This document shows positions 7,654 to 18,225 of a stretch of DNA of 64,000 bases, piece by piece (positions within the stretch are counted from its first letter, which is position 1; each line of letters begins with the position of its first letter). Position numbers and translations under genes: made by a program. The notes beneath the pieces are model-generated. The model saw nothing but the letters and a program-made list of their open reading frames with translations, did not search any database and was not told the origin of the DNA. The stretch is from Rhizobium sp. NLR16a (lineage in GTDB: Bacteria > Pseudomonadota > Alphaproteobacteria > Rhizobiales > Rhizobiaceae). The stretch spans positions 248,001 to 312,000 of the forward strand of contig NZ_CP072865.1 of NCBI RefSeq assembly GCF_017948245.1, written 5' to 3'.

Positions 7654-9357
7654 ATGCGACTGACAATCAAGACGAAGCTGGTGACCGCGTTCACCTTCAT
7701 CATCCTCATGCTCTTGGGCACCGCCGCTTACGGTATCTTCAGCCTCGGGTCGCTGAATGATACGATTGGCAATCTCCTCGCCGGCCCGGCAGCCCGCCTC
7801 GATCTTGCGCAGCAGATCAACATCGCGCAGCTCGAAGCGATCCGCCAGCAGAAGAACCTGCTTAATGCCCGTGGCGCCGATGAAGCGGCCGCGGCGATCG
7901 ACAAGGGCAATCAGGCCCGCAAGGACTTCAGTGATGCCTTCAATCAAGCGTTGGCGCTTGCCACGGAGGAAGGCAAGGCGCGTTGGGCTCGTATTGCCGA
8001 GTTTTCGAAGTCCTTCAACGCAGCTGACGACCAGATCCGTGACTCCGTGAAGACCGGCAACGTGGAAGGTGCAAACACCGTCTCGATCACGACCGCGCGC
8101 GCTGCCGCCAACGGGATCGACTCGACGCTCGCCGAAATTCTGGCGCTTGAGAAGCAGCGCATGAAGGCCGCCGACGCCGGTGCCGACGCGCAGTATGAGA
8201 CGACACGCACGACGATGGTCGCCGTCGCTGCCGTGGCACTACTGATTGCCGCGATAACCGCCTTCTGGATCGCCAGCACGATCAGCAAGGGCCTCAGCCG
8301 CGCCAACACCGTGGTTCGCGAAGTGTCTGAAGGCGACCTGACGAAAATGGCCGATATTACGAGCCATGACGAAATCGGCGAGCTTCTGGGTAATGTCAAC
8401 GTCATGATCGAACGCCTGCGGGGCGTCGTCGCCGACGCGATCTCGGCCGCCGAGAACGTCTCGTCCGGCAGCCAGCAGCTTTCGGCAAGTTCCGAACAGG
8501 TGTCGCAGGGCGCGAGCGAACAGGCGGCTTCTGCCGAAGAGGCGTCCGCCTCAATGGAAGAGATGGCCGCCAATATCAAGCAGAACGCCGACAATGCCGC
8601 CCAGACGGAGAAGATCGCCCGTCAATCCGCCAAGGATGCGGAAGCCAGCGGCGAAGCGGTAACCCGTGCTGTCGACGCCATGCGCACGATTGCCGAGAAG
8701 ATCGGCATCGTGCAGGAAATCGCCCGTCAGACCGATCTCCTGGCCCTCAATGCCGCCGTCGAAGCGGCACGCGCCGGCGAACACGGCAAGGGTTTTGCGG
8801 TCGTGGCCTCGGAAGTGCGCAAACTTGCCGAGCGTAGCCAGTCGGCAGCAGCCGAAATCAGCTCGATGTCGAGCGATACCGTCAAGGCCGCCGCCGATGC
8901 CGGTGAGATGCTCGGCCGCCTGGTGCCCGACATCCGCAAGACGGCGGAACTCGTTTCCGAGATCAGCGCCGCCTGCCGCGAGCAGGATATCGGCGCCTCT
9001 CAGATCAATGAGGCGATCCAGCAGCTCGACAAGGTGACGCAGCAGAATGCCGGCGCCTCGGAGCAGATGTCGGCAACGTCCGAGGAACTCGCCGCTCAGG
9101 CGGAAGAATTGCAGACGTCGATCGCCTTCTTCAAGGTCGATACGACGGGCAGCACGCGGCCCGGCGCCCAGAAGATGCCGTCGAAAGGCCCAACCAAGGT
9201 GGCCAAGGCCCCGGCCCGCAAGCCTGCACAGCAGGCCCAAAGCCAGGGCCGCGGTCAGACGGTTTCGGCTCAGCAGCAGCGTCTCAAAGGCTTTGCTCTC
9301 GATATGTCGATGGGCGGTCCGGACGCCAGTGACGATGATTTTCGGGAAAGCGCGTAG
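7654..9357 (+). CDS. Methyl-accepting chemotaxis protein, one HAMP unit (tandem receptor 1)
   Basis: 567 residues. TM1 is at about 8-29 and TM2 at about 187-207, flanking a roughly 155-residue helical periplasmic region of four-helix-bundle type. One HAMP unit (about 208-258, [20 protein letters not shown]) leads directly into the signalling domain through [18 protein letters not shown]. The hairpin tip has the canonical [19 protein letters not shown]. After it comes a basic, Ala/Pro/Gln-rich linker and the tail [19 protein letters not shown]. There is no NWETF-type CheR-docking pentapeptide. A GGGG-containing ribosome site precedes ATG 7654. The ligand is unknown. The signalling half is nearly identical in DNA to receptors 2 and 3. 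Confidence 0.92.
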   Translation: MRLTIKTKLVTAFTFIILMLLGTAAYGIFSLGSLNDTIGNLLAGPAARLDLAQQINIAQLEAIRQQKNLLNARGADEAAAAIDKGNQARKDFSDAFNQALALATEEGKARWARIAEFSKSFNAADDQIRDSVKTGNVEGANTVSITTARAAANGIDSTLAEILALEKQRMKAADAGADAQYETTRTTMVAVAAVALLIAAITAFWIASTISKGLSRANTVVREVSEGDLTKMADITSHDEIGELLGNVNVMIERLRGVVADAISAAENVSSGSQQLSASSEQVSQGASEQAASAEEASASMEEMAANIKQNADNAAQTEKIARQSAKDAEASGEAVTRAVDAMRTIAEKIGIVQEIARQTDLLALNAAVEAARAGEHGKGFAVVASEVRKLAERSQSAAAEISSMSSDTVKAAADAGEMLGRLVPDIRKTAELVSEISAACREQDIGASQINEAIQQLDKVTQQNAGASEQMSATSEELAAQAEELQTSIAFFKVDTTGSTRPGAQKMPSKGPTKVAKAPARKPAQQAQSQGRGQTVSAQQQRLKGFALDMSMGGPDASDDDFRESA

Positions 9358-9423
9358 GCGTTCCTGGGGACGCGCATAGCGTTCCCGGCGAGGCACCTGA
9401 GCGCCTTCGCCCTCATCGGATAT

Positions 9424-9479
9424 CTCGGGCCACTCCCGTGGCCCGAGGTGGAAATATCCCCAACGCGTGTAGGCGTTGG
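9424..9479 (+). other. Two strong hairpins between receptor genes 1 and 2
   Basis: CTCGGGCCAC (9424-9433) and GTGGCCCGAG (9438-9447) form a perfect 10-base-pair stem with loop TCCC. CCAACGC (9460-9466) and GCGTTGG (9473-9479) form a second perfect stem of 7 pairs with a 6-base loop. No T-run follows, so neither looks like an intrinsic terminator. An mRNA-stabilising or processing role within the operon is more likely. The full gap is 9358-9621. Confidence 0.55.
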
Positions 9480-9621
9480 CGCTGCGACCGATCGATGTCC
9501 GGCTGCCGGGAAGTGAATGCAGTCGCTTTCCCTCTTTCAGACACATCACTCTGAAGTTCGGCGTTCCCAGACCGGAACGTCTCTCTATCCAATCGTTTTG
9601 GCGCATAAAACGGGGTATCAC

Positions 9622-11547
9622 ATGCGTTTCACTATCAAACTGAAATTGGGTCTCGCTTTCGGGATCATGACGCTGCTGCTGATCGGCATTGCAGTTTATG
9701 GAAGCTTTAGCCTCGGCACATTGAACGAGGCGAGCGGCAACATGATCGACGGCCCGATGCGCCGGCTGGAACTGGCGCTGAACGCCAACATCGCCGAAGT
9801 CAACGCCATTCGGGCTCAGAAGAACGCGCTGCTTTCCACCGATCCGGACACGGCCGCCGGCTTCTACAAAGAGGCCGACCAGAACCTGCAGGCCATGTTC
9901 GACGCTGTCGACGCCGGCTTGGCCATCGCCTCTCCGGAAGGCAAGCCGCATTGGGAGAAGCTGCGGAGCGTTGGCGGGAAATTCCGCGAGAAGTCCGCCG
10001 AGCTGCAGCAACTCGATGCCAGGGGTGATAAGGCATCCGCGCTCGCGCTTTCACTTGGCGATCTCCGGGCGATGACCGGGGACATGGGCGATGCGATTGC
10101 CGCCCTCACGGAGATCCAGCGCAAAGGCATGCAAGCGACCGATCAGTCGAACAGCGATCTTTACAATTCGACCAAGCTCATCCTCACCACAGCATCCGGA
10201 ATCGCCGTGCTTGTGGCCCTCGGCGCCGCATTGTGGATCACGCTCGGCATCAACAATGGTCTGAGAAAGATCACGAGCGTCGCAAACGCCGTGGCAATCG
10301 GCGATCTCAATCAGAAAGTCGACGTCAGGACCAATGACGAGATCAAGGACCTCATCGATACGGTCAACACCATGACCGCCAATCTGCGATCGACCGCCGC
10401 CCTTGCCGACCAGATCGCCATGGGCGATCTGACCACCGATGCCAAGCCTCTCTCGGACAAGGACGCGCTCGGGATTGCGATGCAGAGCATGATCGCCAAT
10501 CTGAGGACCACGGCGGGGATTGCCAACCAGATCGCCAATGGCGATCTCACTGTGTCTCCGAAGCCGCTCTCCGACAAGGATGCACTGGGCCTTGCGCTGG
10601 AGCAGATGGTTGAGCGGTTGCGCGGCGTGGTCGCAGACGCGATTTCGGCCGCCGAAAATGTTTCGGCCGGCAGCCAGGAGCTTTCGGCAAGTTCCGAACA
10701 GGTGTCGCAAGGCGCCACCGAGCAGGCCGCGTCGGCCGAAGAGGCGTCGGCCTCGATGGAAGAGATGGCCTCGAACATCAAGCAGAATGCCGACAATGCC
10801 GCGCAGACGGAAAAGATCGCCCGGCAGTCTGCAAAGGATGCGGAAGCCAGCGGCGAGGCGGTGACGCGCGCCGTCGACGCCATGCGCACGATCGCCCAGA
10901 AGATCGGCATCGTGCAGGAAATCGCCCGTCAGACCGATCTGCTTGCCCTTAATGCGGCGGTGGAAGCAGCACGCGCCGGCGAACACGGCAAGGGTTTTGC
11001 GGTGGTGGCCTCGGAGGTGCGCAAGCTTGCCGAACGCAGCCAGTCGGCCGCCGCCGAAATCAGCGCCATGTCGAGCGATACCGTGACAGCCGCTCAGGAG
11101 GCCGGCGAAATGCTGGGCCGCCTGGTGCCCGACATCCGCAAGACGGCGGAACTCGTTTCCGAGATCAGTGCTGCCTGCCGTGAACAGGATATCGGTGCGG
11201 CCCAGATCAACGAGGCGATCCAGCAGCTCGACAAGGTCACGCAGCAGAACGCCGGCGCCTCCGAACAGATGTCTGCAACTTCAGAGGAGCTCGCCGCGCA
11301 GGCGGAAGAACTGCAGACGTCGATCGCCTTCTTCAAGGTCGATACGGCAGGCAACCGCCAGTCCCGCACGCCGGCCGTCAAGATGACGGTTCGGGGTGCA
11401 GCTCCCACCGCTGCGCGCAAGCCTGCGGCCAAGAAACCGGCTGCCGGCAGCGTGGCCGCCCAACAGGCTCGTGCGAAGGGGTTTGCTCTCGACATGTCGA
11501 TGGGCGGACCAGATATTGCGGACGAAGAATTCCGCGAGAGCGCGTAG
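9622..11547 (+). CDS. Methyl-accepting chemotaxis protein, three HAMP units (tandem receptor 2)
   Basis: 641 residues. TM1 is at about 8-28 and TM2 at about 187-208. The periplasmic domain resembles that of receptor 1 ([24 protein letters not shown] start). After TM2 a HAMP unit (about 209-256, [20 protein letters not shown]) is followed by two 39-residue HAMP-like repeats at 257-295 ([20 protein letters not shown]) and 296-334 ([20 protein letters not shown]), then the signalling domain with tip [19 protein letters not shown]. The tail is [19 protein letters not shown] after a Lys/Ala/Pro-rich linker. ATG 9622 ([10 protein letters not shown]) was chosen because it matches the starts of both neighbours; the upstream frame back to 9517 has no family resemblance. 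Confidence 0.92.
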   Translation: MRFTIKLKLGLAFGIMTLLLIGIAVYGSFSLGTLNEASGNMIDGPMRRLELALNANIAEVNAIRAQKNALLSTDPDTAAGFYKEADQNLQAMFDAVDAGLAIASPEGKPHWEKLRSVGGKFREKSAELQQLDARGDKASALALSLGDLRAMTGDMGDAIAALTEIQRKGMQATDQSNSDLYNSTKLILTTASGIAVLVALGAALWITLGINNGLRKITSVANAVAIGDLNQKVDVRTNDEIKDLIDTVNTMTANLRSTAALADQIAMGDLTTDAKPLSDKDALGIAMQSMIANLRTTAGIANQIANGDLTVSPKPLSDKDALGLALEQMVERLRGVVADAISAAENVSAGSQELSASSEQVSQGATEQAASAEEASASMEEMASNIKQNADNAAQTEKIARQSAKDAEASGEAVTRAVDAMRTIAQKIGIVQEIARQTDLLALNAAVEAARAGEHGKGFAVVASEVRKLAERSQSAAAEISAMSSDTVTAAQEAGEMLGRLVPDIRKTAELVSEISAACREQDIGAAQINEAIQQLDKVTQQNAGASEQMSATSEELAAQAEELQTSIAFFKVDTAGNRQSRTPAVKMTVRGAAPTAARKPAAKKPAAGSVAAQQARAKGFALDMSMGGPDIADEEFRESA

Positions 11548-11565
11548 TGCTCTTCGGACACAGGA

Positions 11566-11592
11566 CTGGGGCCGCGGCGACAGCGGCCCCAG
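11566..11592 (+). other. Strong hairpin between receptor genes 2 and 3
   Basis: CTGGGGCCGC (11566-11575) and GCGGCCCCAG (11583-11592) form a perfect 10-pair stem with a 7-base loop, 18 bases after the receptor 2 stop. No T-run follows. It sits in the same position relative to the stop region as the hairpins after receptor 1, which suggests a shared role in mRNA stability or in partial termination within the operon. Confidence 0.5.
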
Positions 11593-11716
11593 CATCGAAC
11601 CGGTGCATGGACGCACTTGGTCATGCCGGCTCTGCCGGCAACGCATGAAGCGTTTTCACGACGGCACTATGTGCGATTTCGCGGAATACCCGCTGCGGTA
11701 CTAACGAGGGCTTGAA

Positions 11717-13534
11717 ATGCGCTTCACAATCAAACTCAAACTAAGCTTGGTATTCGGTTTTATCGTTCTACTCACGTGCGGCATGGCGGGTCTTGCGATC
11801 TATACTCTTTCGGCGTTGAACAGTGAGATATCGATCATGGTCGCCGGTCCGGTCGCCAACCTGCGCGATTCGGGCGATCTTTCCGATGCCGTCATGCGCT
11901 CTATCCGCGCCGAAAAGGACGCGATCATCAATACGGATCCGGTCAAGATTACAGGCTATGTCGAGGAAATTGCGCAACAGCACGAAGTCATCAAGACACT
12001 GCAGGGCCGTCTCGCCGCCTCGAACGATGCGGAGATCAAGAAGGAGATGGCCAAGTTCGGTGATCTCTATAGTAAATGGACCACGTTGCAGGATCGCATC
12101 GCCGGTCTCGCCACCGAGAATACGACGGAATCAAATGCTCAAGCCGGCGTCATCTCAATGGGCGAAGGGCAGCAGGCGACGGCCCAGCTGCTCGGTATTC
12201 TCACCAAGCTGAACGACACCGTGACAGCCAATCTCGCGGAAACGGATGCGGCCACCAACGAGCAGTATGCCCAATCCCGTAATCTGCTTGTCATGATGAC
12301 GGTGGGTTTGATCTTTGTCTCGTCGGCGGCCGCGATCTGGATCCTGCTTAACATCTCCCGCGGCCTCAAGCGCGCCGTCAACCTCGCCGACGCGGTCAGC
12401 ATCGGGGATCTCGAGCAGAAGATAGAGCATAAGAGCAATGACGAAATCCGCGATCTCGTCGATTCGATGAGCAGGATGACGGCAAATCTGCGCAACACCG
12501 CGACGATCGCCAACCAGATTTCGAACGGCGACCTCATGGTATCCCCGAAGCCCCTTTCAGAGAAGGATACGCTCGGCATTGCGCTCGAACAGATGGTCGA
12601 GCGGCTGCGCGGCGTCGTCGCCGACGCGATCTCGGCAGCCGAGAACGTCTCGTCCGGCAGCCAGCAGCTTTCGGCAAGTTCCGAACAGGTGTCGCAGGGC
12701 GCGAGCGAACAGGCGGCTTCGGCCGAAGAGGCGTCGGCCTCGATGGAGGAGATGGCCGCCAATATCAAGCAGAACGCCGACAATGCCGCCCAAACGGAGA
12801 AGATCGCGCGGCAGTCGGCCAAGGACGCGGAAGCGAGCGGTGATGCGGTGACGCGTGCCGTGCAGGCGATGCGGACTATTGCCGAGAAGATCAGCATCGT
12901 TCAGGAAATCGCTCGTCAGACGGATCTTCTCGCTCTCAATGCCGCTGTGGAGGCGGCGCGTGCCGGCGAACACGGCAAGGGCTTTGCAGTGGTCGCGTCG
13001 GAAGTGCGCAAGCTTGCCGAACGCAGCCAGTCGGCCGCGGCCGAAATCAGCGCCATGTCGGGCGATACGGTCAAGGCCGCCCAAGAAGCCGGCGACATGC
13101 TCGGCCGCCTGGTGCCCGACATCCGCAAGACGGCGGAACTCGTTGCCGAAATCAGCGCGGCCTGCCGCGAGCAGGATGTCGGTGCGGCCCAGATCAACGA
13201 GGCGATCCAACAGCTCGACAAGGTGACTCAGCAGAATGCCGGCGCCTCCGAACAGATGTCGGCGACCTCGGAAGAACTTGCCTCCCAGGCGGAAGAACTG
13301 CAGACCTCGATTGCCTTCTTCAGGGTCGATACGGCAGGCAACCGCCTGTCACGCGCGCCGGCCGTCAAGATGACGGCCCGCAGCCCGGCTCCCAGCGCCG
13401 CCCGCAAACCGGCGATCAAGAAACCGGCGGCCGGCAGTGTCGCCGGCCAGCAGGCGCGGGTGAAAGGTTTCGCACTCGATCTCTCCATGGGCGGTCCCGA
13501 TGATGGCGACGCCGAATTCAAGGAAAGTGCATGA
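11717..13534 (+). CDS. Methyl-accepting chemotaxis protein, two HAMP units (tandem receptor 3)
   Basis: 605 residues. TM1 is at about 8-30 and TM2 at about 189-209 around a helical periplasmic domain. HAMP 1 (about 210-259, [20 protein letters not shown]) is followed by one 39-residue HAMP-like repeat at 260-298 ([20 protein letters not shown]), then the signalling domain with the canonical tip. The tail is [19 protein letters not shown]. The repeat is close in sequence to the third unit of receptor 2, so the units were probably gained or lost by recombination between the paralogues. The stop overlaps the start of the second cheW (ATGA at 13531). Confidence 0.92.
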   Translation: MRFTIKLKLSLVFGFIVLLTCGMAGLAIYTLSALNSEISIMVAGPVANLRDSGDLSDAVMRSIRAEKDAIINTDPVKITGYVEEIAQQHEVIKTLQGRLAASNDAEIKKEMAKFGDLYSKWTTLQDRIAGLATENTTESNAQAGVISMGEGQQATAQLLGILTKLNDTVTANLAETDAATNEQYAQSRNLLVMMTVGLIFVSSAAAIWILLNISRGLKRAVNLADAVSIGDLEQKIEHKSNDEIRDLVDSMSRMTANLRNTATIANQISNGDLMVSPKPLSEKDTLGIALEQMVERLRGVVADAISAAENVSSGSQQLSASSEQVSQGASEQAASAEEASASMEEMAANIKQNADNAAQTEKIARQSAKDAEASGDAVTRAVQAMRTIAEKISIVQEIARQTDLLALNAAVEAARAGEHGKGFAVVASEVRKLAERSQSAAAEISAMSGDTVKAAQEAGDMLGRLVPDIRKTAELVAEISAACREQDVGAAQINEAIQQLDKVTQQNAGASEQMSATSEELASQAEELQTSIAFFRVDTAGNRLSRAPAVKMTARSPAPSAARKPAIKKPAAGSVAGQQARVKGFALDLSMGGPDDGDAEFKESA

Positions 13535-14013
13535 TCATGGCAACGACATCTCTGGAAGCGCAATTCGTGACCTTCAGCCTCGGTGAGGAAATTTTTGCCG
13601 TGCCGGTCGAGGTCGTGCGGGAAATCCTCGACTATGCGGAAGCGTTCAAGATTCCGAATGGTCCCGACTATCTGCTCGGCCTGCGCGACGTGCGTGGGCA
13701 GGGCGTGCCGACCATCGATCTTCGATTGAAGCTCGGCATGACGAAGACGGTGCCGACGCCACATACGCGGGTGCTCGTGCTCGACGTGCCGATGGAAAGC
13801 CGGCTGCTAACGCTCGGCCTCGTCGCCGACCGCGTCTTCGAAGTTACACCGTTCCGGCGTGACCAGATCGAGGCGGCGCCTGACATCGGTGTGCGCTGGC
13901 GCTCGGACTATATCGCCGGCGTCGTTCGCCGTGAAAAAGGCTTTGTCGTCATCATCGATCTCGCACGTCTCTTGTCGCGCGAGGATGCTTCTGCACTGCA
14001 ATCGGCGGCATGA
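13531..14013 (+). CDS. cheW: Chemotaxis coupling protein CheW (second copy)
   Basis: 160-residue CheW adaptor with [40 protein letters not shown] and [12 protein letters not shown] strands in the CheW order. It differs clearly from the first CheW. The first ATG (13531) overlaps the receptor 3 stop. A second in-frame ATG at 13537 gives [10 protein letters not shown] and is an equally plausible start. The stop overlaps the cheR start (ATGA at 14010). It probably pairs the three tandem receptors with CheA. Confidence 0.92.
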   Translation: MIMATTSLEAQFVTFSLGEEIFAVPVEVVREILDYAEAFKIPNGPDYLLGLRDVRGQGVPTIDLRLKLGMTKTVPTPHTRVLVLDVPMESRLLTLGLVADRVFEVTPFRRDQIEAAPDIGVRWRSDYIAGVVRREKGFVVIIDLARLLSREDASALQSAA

Positions 14014-14900
14014 TCGCGCGTCAACCCGGAGTAATGCGTTCCATGAGTATGGCAGCAGCGGTGGAAACCCAATTGCCGGGGGACCGGATCAGCAAGCGGA
14101 ATTTCGAAAAGCTTGCCCGGTTCATCTACGACTATAGCGGCATCAAGATGCCGCCGACCAAGCTGACGATGCTCGAAGGGCGGCTGAGACGCCGCCTTCG
14201 TGCGACCAATCATTCGACCTTCGACGATTATTGCGACTTCCTGTTCAATCATGATGGGCTTGCCCAGGAAACCGTCTACCTGATCGACGTGGTGACGACC
14301 AACAAGACCGACTTCTTCCGGGAAGCCAAGCATTTCGATTACCTGCAGACCGTGGCGCTGCCGGCGATCGCCAATAGCGGGGTGCGCACCATTCGTACCT
14401 GGAGCTCGGCCTGTTCGACGGGGGCCGAACCCTATACGATGGCGATGGTGCTGGCTGAATTCGCGGAAGGCCGCAATGACGTTTCCTATAGCGTGCTTGC
14501 CACCGATCTTTCCACCGACGTGCTGCAGACGGCGCGCCGGGGCATCTATCCGGAAGACCTGATCGCACCCGTGCCGCGCGACCTGCAGCGCAAATATGTG
14601 CTGGTCGCCAAGCAGCCGGGCCGCAAGGAGGTGCGCATAAGCCCTAAACTGCGCAGCAGGGTGGGGTTTGCACGGATGAACCTGATGGACGACAAATATC
14701 CGGTCGGCGACTTGATGAACATCATCTTCTGCCGCAACGTGCTGATCTACTTCGACAAGCAGACGCAGGCGGGCGTGCTCAACCGCCTCTGCAATTGCCT
14801 GGCGAAGGGCGGCTACATGTTCATCGGCCACTCCGAGTCGATCACCGGTTTCGACCTGCCGCTGAAACAGGTTTCGAACACGGTGTTTCAGCGTATCTAG
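14010..14900 (+). CDS. cheR: Chemotaxis protein methyltransferase CheR
   Basis: 296 residues. The N-terminal helical domain carries the substrate-binding basic helix ([10 protein letters not shown]). The SAM-binding domain begins with [16 protein letters not shown] (motif I) and continues with [15 protein letters not shown] (motif II), [15 protein letters not shown] (post-motif) and MFIGHSESI. It methylates glutamates of the receptors, opposing CheB. There is no TPR extension. The start overlaps cheW (ATGA). In-frame ATGs at 14034 and 14043 are alternatives and would remove a weakly conserved N-terminus. All SAM-binding motifs are intact. Confidence 0.94.
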   Translation: MIARQPGVMRSMSMAAAVETQLPGDRISKRNFEKLARFIYDYSGIKMPPTKLTMLEGRLRRRLRATNHSTFDDYCDFLFNHDGLAQETVYLIDVVTTNKTDFFREAKHFDYLQTVALPAIANSGVRTIRTWSSACSTGAEPYTMAMVLAEFAEGRNDVSYSVLATDLSTDVLQTARRGIYPEDLIAPVPRDLQRKYVLVAKQPGRKEVRISPKLRSRVGFARMNLMDDKYPVGDLMNIIFCRNVLIYFDKQTQAGVLNRLCNCLAKGGYMFIGHSESITGFDLPLKQVSNTVFQRI

Positions 14901-14908
14901 AGGCGGTT

Positions 14909-16006
14909 ATGCGCAAGAAAATCCGCGTTCTCATTATCGACGATTCCGCCAGCGTCCGACAGACGCTGGCCCATGTGCTTGAGCAGGATCCCGACATCGA
15001 GATCATGGCGGTGGCGTCTGATCCCTTCGTCGCGGCGCGCAGGCTGCTGGACGAGATCCCCGATGTCATCACGCTCGACGTGGAGATGCCGCGCATGGAC
15101 GGCATCACCTTCCTGCGCAAGCTGATGGCACAGCGGCCGATCCCGGTCGTGATGTGCTCGTCGCTGACGGAGGCGGGTTCGGAAACGTTGATTCAGGCTT
15201 TGGAGGCGGGCGCCGTCGACGTCATCCTGAAATCGAAGATCGGCGCCGCCGACAGCCTTGCCGATGACGCCATGCGGATTCGCGAAGTTGTCAAGAGCGC
15301 TTCGCAGGCGCGGCTTTCGACCGTGCGCCGCGCCGCGGGAACCATTCGTTCCGCTTCCGCCGAGGGGCCGGCCAAGAAGCTGACGGCGGATGCCATGCTG
15401 CCGCCGCCGACGGGGCGGGCGATGGCGAAGACGACGGAGATGGTTGTCTGCGTGGGTGCCTCCACCGGCGGCACCGAGGCGCTGCGCGAATTCCTGGAGG
15501 AACTGCCGGCCAATGCGCCCGGCATGGTGATCGTCCAGCATATGCCGGAGAAATTCACTGCCGCCTTCGCCAAACGTCTGAACGGGCTCTGCGAGGTCGA
15601 GGTCAAGGAGGCCGCCGACGGCGATCCGGTGCTGCGCGGCCATGTGCTGATCGCGCCTGGTGACAGGCACATGCTGCTCGAACGCCAGGGTGCGCGCTAT
15701 CATGTCAGTGTGAAGAGCGGGCCGTTGGTTTCCCGCCACCGGCCTTCCGTCGACGTGCTCTTCCGTTCGGCGGCGCGCTCGGCCGGCTCGAACGCCATGG
15801 GGATCATTATGACGGGCATGGGCGACGACGGTGCGCGCGGCATGTTGGAGATGCATGAAGCCGGCGCCTACACGGTGGCGCAGGACGAGGCGAGCTCCGT
15901 TGTCTTCGGCATGCCGAAGGAGGCGATTGCCAAAGGCGGGGTCGACCGCATTCTGCCGCTCGATCAGATCGCCCGCGAAGTCCTGATAACGCAGCAGAAG
16001 TTCTAA
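14909..16006 (+). CDS. cheB: Chemotaxis methylesterase CheB
   Basis: 365 residues. The receiver domain has D11-D12, phospho-acceptor D57 ([13 protein letters not shown]) and a conserved KSK at about 105. A linker follows, then the C-terminal esterase. The catalytic serine is in [13 protein letters not shown], the histidine in IVQHMPEKF and the aspartate in [14 protein letters not shown]. It demethylates or deamidates receptor glutamates when phosphorylated by CheA. ATG 14909 lies 8 bases after the cheR stop. It is the last gene of the cluster; no cheD, cheZ or cheX accompanies it. Confidence 0.94.
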   Translation: MRKKIRVLIIDDSASVRQTLAHVLEQDPDIEIMAVASDPFVAARRLLDEIPDVITLDVEMPRMDGITFLRKLMAQRPIPVVMCSSLTEAGSETLIQALEAGAVDVILKSKIGAADSLADDAMRIREVVKSASQARLSTVRRAAGTIRSASAEGPAKKLTADAMLPPPTGRAMAKTTEMVVCVGASTGGTEALREFLEELPANAPGMVIVQHMPEKFTAAFAKRLNGLCEVEVKEAADGDPVLRGHVLIAPGDRHMLLERQGARYHVSVKSGPLVSRHRPSVDVLFRSAARSAGSNAMGIIMTGMGDDGARGMLEMHEAGAYTVAQDEASSVVFGMPKEAIAKGGVDRILPLDQIAREVLITQQKF

Positions 16007-16205
16007 GGCCGGTTCCGGGTTCCGATGGAAAATAAGGCGGCGCTTTTCAGGCCTGCGGGCAGCCATGTGTGCCTCCCCTTGAAATTTCCGCGATTTTGTG
16101 GTCTTGAGGCCGCCAATCTTTGCAGCGCTGCCTGTCATGCATGTTCAGGGACATTTCCCGCCCCTGGCAGCGCGCGTCCCGTATCAGTCCCAAGGAAATG
16201 CGCCG

Positions 16206-17006
16206 ATGGCCCGTTCAGCTCTTCTCAATGTCATGGTTCAGGCTGCCCTCAAGGCAGGAAAATCGCTGGGGCGTGATTTCGGCGAAGTGCAGAACCTGCA
16301 GGTTTCGGTGAAGGGACCGGGCGATTTCGTTTCCGCTGCCGACCGCAAGGCCGAGAAGATCGTCAGGGAAGAGCTGCTAAAGGCGCGGCCGACCTATGGC
16401 TTTCTCGGCGAGGAAACCGAAGAGATCAAGGGCACCGACGGAGCACATCGCTGGATCGTCGATCCGCTCGACGGCACGACGAACTTCCTCCACGGCATCC
16501 CGGCCTTCGCCGTCTCGATCGCACTCGAACGCAACGGCGAGATCGTGGCCGCCGTCGTCTTCAATCCTGCGACCGACGAGCTCTATACCGCCGAGCGCGG
16601 CGGCGGCGCCTTCCTCAACGACCGGCGCCTGCGCGTCGCTGCGCGCCGCGTGCTGTCGGATTGCGTCATCGGCTGCGGTGTGCCCGCGCTCGGCAAGCGC
16701 AATCACGGCAAGTTCCTGGTCGAACTGCGCCACGTGATGGGCGAAGTGGCCGGCATCCGCCGCCTGGGCGCGCCGACCCTCGATCTCGCCCATGTCGCCG
16801 CCGGACGTTTCGACGGCTTCTGGGAGGCGGAGCTTGCACCCTGGGACATGGCGGCCGGTATCCTGCTCATCCGTGAAGCCGGCGGCTTCGCCACCGATTG
16901 GGATGGCGGAGCGGCCATTCTGGAGGGCGGTGCGATCGTCGCCGGCAACGAACACATCCATAAGGCGTTGATCGAGGTCATCAAGCGGCCGATTCCCGCC
17001 AAGTGA
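16206..17006 (+). CDS. suhB: Inositol-1-monophosphatase family protein (SuhB-like)
   Basis: 266 residues, the usual length for SuhB/IMPase. The metal-binding motifs are intact: GEETEEI (about 69-75), WIVDPLDGTTNFLHGIP (motif A, about 82-98) and WDMAAGILLIREAGG (motif B, about 215-229). It hydrolyses inositol monophosphates in a Mg-dependent way. In gamma-proteobacteria SuhB also takes part in rRNA transcription antitermination; whether that holds here is unknown. ATG 16206 (MARSALLNVMVQAAL) matches the family start. It stands alone about 200 bases after cheB and about 110 before the MotA-like gene, so it is probably not part of the che transcript. Confidence 0.88.
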   Translation: MARSALLNVMVQAALKAGKSLGRDFGEVQNLQVSVKGPGDFVSAADRKAEKIVREELLKARPTYGFLGEETEEIKGTDGAHRWIVDPLDGTTNFLHGIPAFAVSIALERNGEIVAAVVFNPATDELYTAERGGGAFLNDRRLRVAARRVLSDCVIGCGVPALGKRNHGKFLVELRHVMGEVAGIRRLGAPTLDLAHVAAGRFDGFWEAELAPWDMAAGILLIREAGGFATDWDGGAAILEGGAIVAGNEHIHKALIEVIKRPIPAK

Positions 17007-17118
17007 GCGCATGAAAAACCGGCTGTTGTAAAGTCACGGTTTTCGCCCCGGGATACTTCAATTCGGCACAATGTTGCTCTAGTCTCCGCCAGCAATGAGT
17101 TCGGAGGCTGCTGAACCT

Positions 17119-18222
17119 ATGGAAAATGTGAATGTGGCGGAGATCGGCTCCACCGAAAAGACGGCCGGCGGTTATACCTACAGGCTCTCGAGCCCCATGC
17201 CCTTCCTCTGGACGATGCTGCTTTTTCTCGTCATTGTCGGGTTCATTGCCGCGATCCTCTTTCGGCAGACGCAGACCGCCTTCATGCACAATCCGGGCCT
17301 CAACGGCCTGATCCTCGGCGTTCTCGCAGTCGGAATCGTCCTTGTTTTCAATCACGTGCTGGCGCTTCGCCCCGAAGTGCGCTGGTTCAATTCCTTCCGC
17401 GCTGCCGGCAGCGCGGATAAGGTCAACCGTAACCCACGGCTGCTTGCGCCGATGCGGGCGCTGATCGGCAGCCGCAAGGCGTCGGTGGCGCTGTCGACGA
17501 CCGCGCTGCGTTCGATTCTCGATTCGATCGCCACCCGCCTCGACGAATCGCGTGACGTTTCGCGCTACCTGATCGGCCTCCTGGTCTTCCTTGGCCTGCT
17601 CGGCACGTTCTGGGGTCTCATTGGCACGATCGGCTCGATCAGCACCGTTATCCAGTCACTCGATCCCGGTTCGAACGGCACGGCGGACGTGCTCTCTGCA
17701 CTGAAGGAGGGGCTGTCGACGCCGCTTTCAGGCATGGGGCAGGCCTTCTCGTCGTCGCTGCTCGGCCTTTCCGGTTCGCTCATTCTCGGCTTCCTCGACC
17801 TACAGGCCGGTCGCGCGCAGAATCGCTTCTACACGGAACTGGAAAACTGGCTCTCCTCGGTCACCGATGTCGGCTCCGATCTTGCGCCGGCGCTCGATGC
17901 CGTTGCCGGGTCTTCCTCGGACGACATGCGCGCACTCTCCGAGTATCTGCGCAAGGTCTCCGAAGAAGGCGGTGTCGGAAGCCAGCGCTCTGTCGCCGCC
18001 ATGGCAAGCCTTGCCGAAGGCATTCAGGGTCTGGTCAAGAATATGCGCAACGAGCAGCAGATGCTGCGTGACTGGATCGAGGCACAGCAGGACGAGGCGA
18101 AAGCCATGCGCCGCACGCTCGATCGGTTGGCCGAGCGCATCGGCCTGCAGGAGCGGGGCGGCGAGCGGGCCGAGCGCCTGCGCGAGCGCACGAGCCATGC
18201 AGAAAAGAGCGAGGGCAAATAA
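17119..18222 (+). CDS. MotA/TolQ/ExbB-type proton channel protein
   Basis: 367 residues from ATG 17119 (GGAGG 11 bases upstream); an in-frame ATG at 17095 would add eight residues but has no ribosome site. Four membrane segments can be seen: about 22-44, 62-84, 150-175 and 195-225. The TM3 sequence LLGTFWGLIGTIGSIS and TM4 GMGQAFSSSLLGLSGS are the pore-lining signatures of the ExbB/TolQ/MotA superfamily. After TM4 comes a long cytoplasmic coiled coil (about 240-360) ending in a charged, Arg/Glu-rich tail. With the downstream MotB/OmpA-like gene, 3 bases away, it should form a proton-driven stator-like complex. It is not TolQ or ExbB proper, since no tolR/tolA or exbD/tonB is present, and the driven process is unknown. 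Confidence 0.8.
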   Translation: MENVNVAEIGSTEKTAGGYTYRLSSPMPFLWTMLLFLVIVGFIAAILFRQTQTAFMHNPGLNGLILGVLAVGIVLVFNHVLALRPEVRWFNSFRAAGSADKVNRNPRLLAPMRALIGSRKASVALSTTALRSILDSIATRLDESRDVSRYLIGLLVFLGLLGTFWGLIGTIGSISTVIQSLDPGSNGTADVLSALKEGLSTPLSGMGQAFSSSLLGLSGSLILGFLDLQAGRAQNRFYTELENWLSSVTDVGSDLAPALDAVAGSSSDDMRALSEYLRKVSEEGGVGSQRSVAAMASLAEGIQGLVKNMRNEQQMLRDWIEAQQDEAKAMRRTLDRLAERIGLQERGGERAERLRERTSHAEKSEGK

Positions 18223-18225
18223 GCC

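Noticed and set aside
10051..10986. Minus-strand ORFs inside the receptor genes (also 8551-10011, 12139-12897, 12557-13210)
   Set aside because: Repeated in each receptor paralogue at the same place, because the receptor DNA is repeated; no independent support.
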